Assembly (NCBI GenBank): GCA_025526995.1
Contig: JAHLKG010000026.1
Coordinates: forward strand, 363,815-427,814
From: Powellomyces hirtus
Lineage: Eukaryota > Chytridiomycota > Chytridiomycetes > Spizellomycetales > Powellomycetaceae
Length of the DNA: 64,000 nucleotides
Direction: 5' to 3'
Each line of letters begins with the position of its first letter. Position 1 is the stretch's first letter. A program made the translations under genes and the position numbers. A model generated the notes under the pieces. The model was not told the DNA's origin. It did not search any database and saw nothing but the letters and a program-made list of their open reading frames with translations. This document shows, piece after piece, positions 58,168 through 64,000 of the stretch.

Positions 58168-59659
58168 TCCGTCGGCCTACGGCAATGCCTGCTTCAGTCG
58201 TCAGTGGAGCTCGCCTTGATCAGGTGCTGTCCGTTGATGACTCCAAGGTCGCCCAGATACACTATTTTTTTGTTCTTGGTGAGGTACGACAGGGCGGCGC
58301 TCTCCACGGCGTCGAGACTGGACTGCCTTTTGTCATGCATGGACAATAGTGATGCTCCTGAACTGACTTAGAGCGTCATGATGAAGGAGTCAACAATCTC
58401 CTTGCCCCGCATTGTTCCGGCTTGATTCGCAAACCGTTGAGCTGTGCCAAGGGTAAGATGAATGACATGTCCGTTGGTACCGCCATGCCGGGGCTGACGC
58501 TCACTGATGAGCAAGACGTAGTTCCCGATGCATGGTAAATTGTCCTGCGAGCACGTGCTTGGCGTTGTCTTTGCGGGTCTAGCCGTGCATTCTCCACAAC
58601 TTGTCGAACTCTACAGGGTGACTGATCACCCTCAGACTCAGGGTTCAGCCGCAGAAGGTTGGTGTAGAGGCTCTTGTGATCGTCATTCAGATCTTGGGCG
58701 CGCCCAGTCGTCAACGGAGGGACAGGCCGGTTGGAGATGGAACATGGCCTGAAGCTTCGGGGTCAGGTGTGTGATGGTACCAAAGACAGCCATGGTCCTG
58801 TGATGAGATCCCCGCAAAACATGCTATCTTTATAGACATTTAATTCGTTTCGAGGAGAGAGTCCAGTGTGGAGCGGATGATAATAAAGTCACCAAAATGA
58901 GGCGAAACAAAAGAGATGATGTGCAGAAGCCGTAGTTGATGCCAGCCATGTGCCGTCGTGCTGTCGCGTGTCGTTCGACATGACCGGTTTCGATGACTGG
59001 GGATCGGGCCGGAGGCTGCGTGCACAGGAATGCCACCACACCGCCCCTTTTGTGACTTTCGGAGTTTGTGATTTCTGGGCGCTTACATAATCATCCTTGT
59101 GGGCGAGCGTGTGGCGCAGCTGCTCGTCTCTCCAGGCGCTCGCTGCATGACAAAGATGTCCTCGGTCTGCATGACAAGAATCAGTACTGTAAGCCCGCTT
59201 GCGTTGGGGAGGGGCGCTCTGGACGATGCATATCCAGACCCAGCAAGGTTGCAGTGCTATAGGACGATGCATATCCAGAGCCAGCAAGGTTGCAGTGCTA
59301 TAGGTAAACAACCCAAGTGGCATTTCCAGCCAGCTCAGCCTGATCTGAATTTTCAAAGGCTGAAAGGAGAAAGAGGGAGAAACAGTCACGGTGCTGCCAC
59401 AATCTCACTCAATCGTCAGTGGGGAGGTTTTGCGTCTCACATGCATTTGCAAGGATGGTCTTACAATAAATGCTGTCAAGCTGGGCAGTGGGGCGCAACC
59501 GGGTGGCGGTGGGTCTCTATCACGTGCCGTGGTTTGAATCGCACTAATCCGGATTAACCCTATCTTATCTCATCGAATGGTTGAGTTTTTGTCGATATAT
59601 TTCCCCATTTGCACTGCATATATAGATTCCCAAAGAGTGTTCAATGATTATGTTAGGCC
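58168..59659. other. Subtelomeric stretch, no gene recognised
   Basis: Open frames are short and overlap on both strands. None has domain-like sequence. The tandem repeat at 59221-59302 is the only structure I can support. Confidence 0.45.
59221..59302. repeat. Tandem duplication, 2 x 41 bp
   Basis: Two adjacent 41 bp copies, 59221-59261 and 59262-59302, start GGACGATGCATATCCAGA and end GCAGTGCTATA. They differ at one base. Confidence 0.9.
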
Positions 59660-59876
59660 ACTGGTTTAAGAGTTTTTAGTACTGTATCTTGTTCCCACCG
59701 GTGTGGAGACGATAACCTCGCCGACCTCGGCGACGAGCATTCCGCCTTCGACAAACACGTCGACATCGACAACCACGACAGTCAGACCTTCCTCCACCTC
59801 CAAAAGCACAATTGAACCTGCCACAACAACCTTCGACACGTCCATCCCCGTCTGCGCCCGCAACGTCCGCACTTAA
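59660..59876 (+). other. Ser/Thr-rich coding-like relic
   Basis: One plus-strand frame reads a mucin-like stretch (TSPTSATSIPPSTNTSTSTT, then PSSTSKSTIEPATTT) and ends at TAA 59874-59876. It could be the 3' end of a lost surface glycoprotein. No start, splice sites or upstream domain are convincing. Confidence 0.25.
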
Positions 59877-59985
59877 AACAGGCCACTTACAGGATACTCT
59901 CCGCACCTGCTAAAGCCCCTCATACCTGCTTCTTTTACAGTGCCCTCGTCTTCCCCCTCTCTCCTACACCTTGGTGCCCCCCGAT

Positions 59986-61808
59986 ATGGACGTATTCTGG
60001 GCTCTGCTTCCTGTTGAGCAGGACATGAGGACTGTTCTTGGAAACGCTTTCGGCACCAAATACACTCTCGATAACCTTATTGAAATCGAGCATCGTGAGA
60101 TGCTCCATATTCTGGAGCGAGCCGATGTCGCCATCGCCCTTCGCCAAAGAACCGTTGAGTTAATTTACGGATCTGCTTATATGGCACTCAATATACAGCG
60201 AAATCGTAGGTGCACGGGAGCGACTTCAATATGTTCAGAGGGGTTCGTCCAGTGTGCTAAGACGAACCCTTTTTAGAATCCTTTCATAGCCAAGCTACGT
60301 CTTCACCGGAATTCCAGTTCGCTGCCGCAGCTCAAACATGGAATACCGATATCACCATGTTGCGTAATCTTTCCCTCGCTATGGAAGGGGCTGATCAAAA
60401 CGATGCCAGGAGCATGATCCCTCGGCATATGTTCCAAGCTTCCCAAGCCAACGCACCTGCATCCTTGAGCCTTCCTGACCATTTTGCTATGACTGCCCGC
60501 CGGAAAGACGCTTTACGGAAAGTTGCATCCATGTTGAACGCCTTGGTTATCGACAGAGCGCGACTTCAGGGAAGCAATGCATTTCATCTGGTGCTTGGTC
60601 CACGCGGAGTTGGAAAGACCGTTTTTGCTCTAGCTGCCCAGCAAGCCGCTTTGGTTCATTATGGCTTGAACAGGCTCATTCCCGTCTATTATTCGTTCAG
60701 CAGTAGCGTCAAAATATTGCCGTCATTCGCAATATATGCCGCTCTCTACAAGGCTGGACATCAAAACTTCGACAGGGAAAAGCTCTCCGTGCGCCGGATT
60801 AATAATGTCCTCGCGTACGCTCATTCTCGTGGAGTGAGAATATGCATCTTCGTGGATGAGGTACAGGACATTGCGGCCCACGATGATGAGGGTTTTGTTG
60901 AAGCAGCCAGCGAGCAGCTTCTCCACATGCAGAACCCATCACCAGCAGTGATATTCACCGTCGCCAGCGGCAGTGCCTTCATTCCTGGATTGTTCCGGAA
61001 GAGTCTTGATACTGAGGACCGTGTGCAAGGCGGTTTATCCAACTACAGCGCCTTTCGTAAGTTGAGGTGGACGGACATCACAATTCTACCCCTCCGACCT
61101 ATTACCAATGAACGGGAATACAAAAGAATAATTTCGGAAATGGTCAATCCGCAGAGCGCAGCGTATATCAGTTCAGAGTGGTCGATCGTAACTCCACAGA
61201 CGCCGTGGTCGCCAATGGAAGGCGTGGCAGGCGAGGAACCCCAGGGGACAGCGACAACACAACCTGTTCAGGAAACCGAAGACCCTAACGAACGAATAGT
61301 CAGTCCGGAGCTTATAGAGTATCTATATCTCAAGTCCGGCGGTCACCTACGAGAATCTGATAGAGCTTTGGCAGAATGTACCGCCGATATGCGGCCGAAT
61401 TCAAGGTATATTCCTGCTCCCCGAAGTTCTGCCCGAAGAAGCACCTTGCGAGCCGAGCTCATGGAGCTTCAGCGAATTGAGCAAAGCGACCGGAAGCTTT
61501 ATCAAGTGTACCAAGCTCTGTTCCACCGTATCGTGAGCCAAATAGAGCGAAGGGACGGGTCCTATAATCTCTTCGATCTTCCTCCATTGGAATTTCCACA
61601 GGTAGAAAAAGAAGTACCCGGGGCTCCTCTGCTGTGTTATGGGGACCGAGGCCTTTTGAACGTCGACCTATACTACGGAGCGATGACAGGATCCACTGTG
61701 TCTGCCGTCTCATTCCCCAGGCCGATCATTTTCGCGGCGATGGTCACGCTGTTCCGTGTAAAACCATTGACTTTAACAGTCGGTGGACAAAAGTGTAGGC
61801 CCCCCTAG
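59986..61808 (+). CDS. P-loop ATPase of unknown role, two exons
   Basis: Exons 59986-60205 and 60277-61808 (GTAGGT donor, TTTTTAG acceptor, phase 1) give 583 residues in frame. The central domain has Walker A GPRGVGKT (residues about 181-188) and Walker B ICIFVDEVQD (about 262-271), with a following TVASGS that could be sensor 1. This fits an AAA+/STAND-like NTPase. The N-terminal 75 residues are helical (EQDMRTVLGNAF, EIEHREMLHILERADVAIA). The C-terminal 250 residues are unrecognised. The last ten codons and stop lie inside the inverted-repeat element at 61777-61889, so the native C-terminus was probably replaced. Subtelomeric NTPase families (for example RHS-like or Crinkler-associated) are a possible home, but I see no decisive motif. 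This is the only intact-looking gene in the right-hand 11 kb. Confidence 0.65.
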
Positions 61809-61889
61809 ATTTATTTTGTATGCGAGTCAGAGACGCGACTGCCGATAATCACCGCCTAAGGGGGGCTCCACATTTTTGTCCATCGACTG
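61777..61889. mobile_element. 113 bp MITE-like element with near-perfect terminal inverted repeats
   Basis: Left arm (61777-61808) starts CAGTCGGTGGACAAAAGTGT; the reverse complement of the right arm (61889-61856) starts CAGTCGATGGACAAAAATGT. Both continue into GCCCCCC. About 29 of 33 positions match, with one gap. The core is about 47 bp. The element is flanked on both sides by TAA (61774-61776 and 61890-61892), a possible target-site duplication that fits a TA-type (Tc1/mariner/pogo) or TWA-type (PIF/Harbinger) insertion. It overlaps the 3' end of the ATPase gene. Confidence 0.75.
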
Positions 61890-61892
61890 TAA

Positions 61893-62428
61893 GTAGTGGG
61901 AAGCAACAAGTAGTATGTACTAAGTCTGGGTTCAGAGTGCATGTATTTCTTTAAACGGGAGCGGGAAGTGTGAGATGGCCATGAAGGCATACATATATAT
62001 ATATTTATTTATTTTTTCGGCTAGTAAAAAGCCATAACCCAAGTTCTCTGGACGTAAGTACAGAGTTTTATCACCAATTTCAGACACCCCCCCGCGAGCC
62101 GGTTTTCCGCAAGATTACCTAATGCCGGTTCCAGCCACAAACCACACCCGATTCCAGCCAAGCCCGCAACGCTCCCACCTTGGCCAGACTTTGCCAGTTT
62201 TCTTCCCTGCTTCTTGCCCTTGCCATTGTGACATCTTCCAAACCTTTCCCCTCTGCCGCTGCCGCTTGTTGTTGGGTAATACTTGTATTAACCAGATACA
62301 TTAACGTTACTATTGGACTGAGGTTACTGGACACGTAGATAACTACCAGTTGGAAGATATCAAATAAGAAGCTGTGATCCAAAACTTCAAGCATGCTGTC
62401 AAATCAAGATGAAGGGACATAGGACATC
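61893..62428. other. Spacer between the inverted-repeat element and LTR
   Basis: Contains a TA/TTTA simple tract near 61990-62016. No gene is recognised; the minus-strand frame at 62119-62394 has no supporting motif. Confidence 0.4.
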
Positions 62429-62701
62429 TGTAATGAGGCGTGGCTCGCCAGCCTAAGCCTAGATACGCGCCGGGAAGGGCCCCGCGCGAGATGGATGCTA
62501 GCGTCAGTATCCCGAAGGGTACTAGACATTAGGGATGGCCACGGATGGCCATCACGTGACCGGGACCGTCCCGCGGTCCAGAAAAAAAGTAGGAATACTC
62601 CGACGAGGGCGTATTCAAGACTTGGATCTTACAGTAGAATTAGACATAGGGAAATCCCGAATAGAAGACTAGACTCTGGCAACGGACCTAGTAATATTAC
62701 A
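62429..62701 (+). repeat. 5' LTR of a retrotransposon (probable)
   Basis: The 273 bp segment starts TGTAAT and ends ATTACA, a perfect 6 bp terminal inversion of the TG...CA type. It is followed at once by a TGG-starting primer-binding-site-like sequence and then a gag-like frame. No second LTR is in the window, so the boundaries rest on these three signals. Confidence 0.55.
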
Positions 62702-62716
62702 TGGTAGCACCACCCC
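62702..62716 (+). promoter_or_regulatory. Retroelement primer-binding site (probable)
   Basis: TGGTAGCACCACCCC directly abuts the LTR end and begins with TGG, the complement of tRNA CCA-3'. I cannot name the tRNA. Confidence 0.45.
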
Positions 62717-62729
62717 GTAGACAACAACA

Positions 62730-63225
62730 ATGGCACGTAGCACCAGGAACAGCCCAATGGCAGTAGGAGAACCCGAAGTCGACACACCAACCGACAACCC
62801 GGTCGCAATGTTAGCTGCACAATTGGCGGAGACCCAACGCCTACTGTAGGAACAGATCGCAATGGGAGAGGCCCGCTTCGAAGCCCTTCTCTCAAGGATT
62901 CCGACTCCAGTCCAACCAGCGGTTGCAACACCGCACGTCGACATCATCCTGGTGGAAGAAAACCGCGCACAAATGCAAGCTGAGAAGGAACGCCGCGAGA
63001 ACCTTCGCAAGCAGCTGACACACTTCGACGGAAAAGGGAACAGTGAAGAAATGGTGTCGAAGGTCGATGAGTTCCTGAAGGTCCACACGCGCTACCTTGA
63101 GGCAACCGACTTCAGGACGGACCACTGGGACGTCGACCACATCTCGGGGTACCTCAAGGAAACCGCCGACGAATGGTGGCAAATGCTCAAAGATGCCGGC
63201 GACCAGCCCACGACATTGGAAGACT
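62730..63225 (+). pseudogene. Truncated gag of a Ty3/gypsy-type LTR retrotransposon
   Basis: The frame starts at ATG 62730, is interrupted by TAG at 62847-62849, and continues to about 63225. It shows a Gag-like layout: a helical N-terminal part (AQMQAEKERRENLRKQL), then FDGKGNSEEMVSKVDEFL and YLKETADEWWQML, typical of Ty3/gypsy capsid N-termini. After about 63225 the sequence changes abruptly to AT-rich DNA and no zinc knuckle, protease or polymerase follows. It is a dead fragment. Confidence 0.6.
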
Positions 63226-63459
63226 GTAAGAATTCATATAAAAATAATATTTACTCATTTCTAATTATTATGGATGAAATACTTGATTTCAAATGCAATT
63301 TGATCAATCAAAAAAATTTCTGATCAGTATTGTGATGATGCAACCGCAGTGCTGTGCCCAGAGGCAGCAGGTCCTCCTGTGTGGGACACAGTCCGCCGTA
63401 GCCGCCTCCACCTTCGATGTGCTGGTGTTAAAGTATTCCCCTCGCGATCATGGACGTAC
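63226..63459. other. AT-rich patch and unassigned spacer
   Basis: Positions 63226-63330 are strikingly AT-rich compared with both sides and form the junction between the truncated gag and the Serinc relic. 63331-63459 may be intron or a further part of that relic; I cannot read an exon in it with confidence. Confidence 0.35.
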
Positions 63460-63615
63460 CAGAATGTACGCTTGTAGCAAGATGAACATTGTGCTGAAGA
63501 CCACCGCCGCAATCCAATAATTCAGCAGCTTCTCAGCAGGGATGAAGAACATACCAACCAGGATGCCAAACCACGCAAGAAACTTGATAGGCCAGATTCT
63601 GGAGAAGATCACTCA
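63460..63615 (-). pseudogene. Relic exon of a Serinc/TMS1-type membrane protein, cut by the telomere
   Basis: On the minus strand one frame with no ATG reads IWPIKFLAWFGILVGMFFIP, then LNYWIAAVVFSTMFILLQAY. This matches the Serinc/TMS1 family core (NG.W..KFL...G...FFIP....., FILIQL.LL.DFAH). It ends at a GTACGT donor (63459-63454) exactly where the family continues into the DFAH segment. Upstream, the gene would have to lie where the telomere repeat now starts, so its 5' part is missing. The match is from memory of the family pattern and no search was possible. Confidence 0.5.
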
Positions 63616-64000
63616 TTTAGGGTTAGTGATCCTTAGGGTTAGGGTTAGGGTTAGGGTTAGGGTAAGGGTTACAAGGTTAGGGTTAGGGTTAGGGTTAGGG
63701 TTAGGGTTAGGGTTAGGGTTAGGGTTAGGGTTAGGGTTAGGGTTAGGGTTAGGGTTAGGGTTAGGGTTAGGGTTAGGGTTAGGGTTAGGGTTAGGGTTAG
63801 GGTTAGGGTTAGGGTTAGGGTTAGGGTTAGGGTTAGGGTTAGGGTTAGGGTTAGGGTTAGGGTTAGGGTTAGGGTGTTAGGGTTAGGGTTAGGGTTAGGG
63901 TTAGGGTTAGGGTTAGGGTTAGGGTTAGGTTAGGGTTAGGGTTAGGGTTAGGTTCGTTGGTTAGGGTTAGGGTTATTTTTGGTTAGTGTTGGGTTAGGGT
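63616..64000 (+). repeat. Telomere, (TTAGGG)n, chromosome right end
   Basis: Degenerate units begin at 63616 and nearly uninterrupted TTAGGG runs from about 63672 to 63930. The G-rich strand runs 5' to 3' toward the window end, the orientation of a right telomere. Variant units occur at the inner edge (63616-63675) and at single spots (63874, 63929). The last 50 bases are irregular, which may be sequencing error at the contig end. Confidence 0.95.

Noticed and set aside
63542..63880. A 112-codon open frame of alternating Gly-Leu residues
   Set aside because: It is a translation of the TTAGGG telomere array, not a gene.
1..64000. CRISPR arrays, rRNA, tRNA genes and bacterial operon signals
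   Set aside because: No regularly spaced repeats, cloverleaf-like or rRNA-like sequences were seen, and the gene structure is eukaryotic.

Overview
The window is the right-hand end of a eukaryotic chromosome. It closes in about 380 bp of TTAGGG repeat whose G-rich strand runs toward position 64000. The genes have short GT-AG introns (mostly 45-100 nt), TATA-like boxes and a fungal gene repertoire: a TMEM135-like membrane protein, an MDR-type ABCB transporter and fungal-style adenylation domains. Decayed chytrid-type 'WWK.SGL' repeats and TTAGGG telomeres suggest an early-diverging (zoosporic, chytrid-like) fungus. That placement is an inference and no rRNA or marker gene is present to prove it.

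Left part (1-6,700): a broken gene at the left edge, then three members of a small secreted eight-cysteine family (1488-1847 minus, 5426-5857 plus, 6183-6659 plus) flanking a two-exon TMEM135-like gene (2912-4522).

Centre (6,828-51,930): a biosynthetic locus of about 45 kb. An eight-exon full-length ABCB exporter (minus strand) is divergently transcribed, across a 1.4 kb shared promoter region, from one giant 32-exon nonribosomal peptide synthetase of about 12,135 residues. The order is FAAL-ACP / C-A-T-E / C-A-T x3 / C-T (no A domain) / C-A-T x5 / TE, followed by a C-terminal extension of ankyrin-like repeats, an orphan adenylation C-subdomain and a degenerate carrier. The expected product is an N-acylated peptide with one D residue, released by a thioesterase. 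The FAAL would load a fatty acid, nine A domains would supply amino acids, and the ABCB pump would export the product or protect the producer. All 31 introns lie inside adenylate-forming domains; the C, T, E, TE and tail regions are intron-free. One exon junction, 22570/22711, is out of frame by one base.

Right part (52,000-64,000): a subtelomeric graveyard. It holds a broken guanylate-binding-type GTPase, a degenerate MYND-finger relic, a frameshifted metallopeptidase resembling those of large DNA viruses, decayed WWK-type and ankyrin repeats, two short tandem duplications and an intact two-exon P-loop ATPase whose last codons come from a 113 bp inverted-repeat element. Beyond that lie an LTR with primer-binding site and truncated gag, a relic exon of a Serinc/TMS1 gene running out of the telomere, and the telomere itself.
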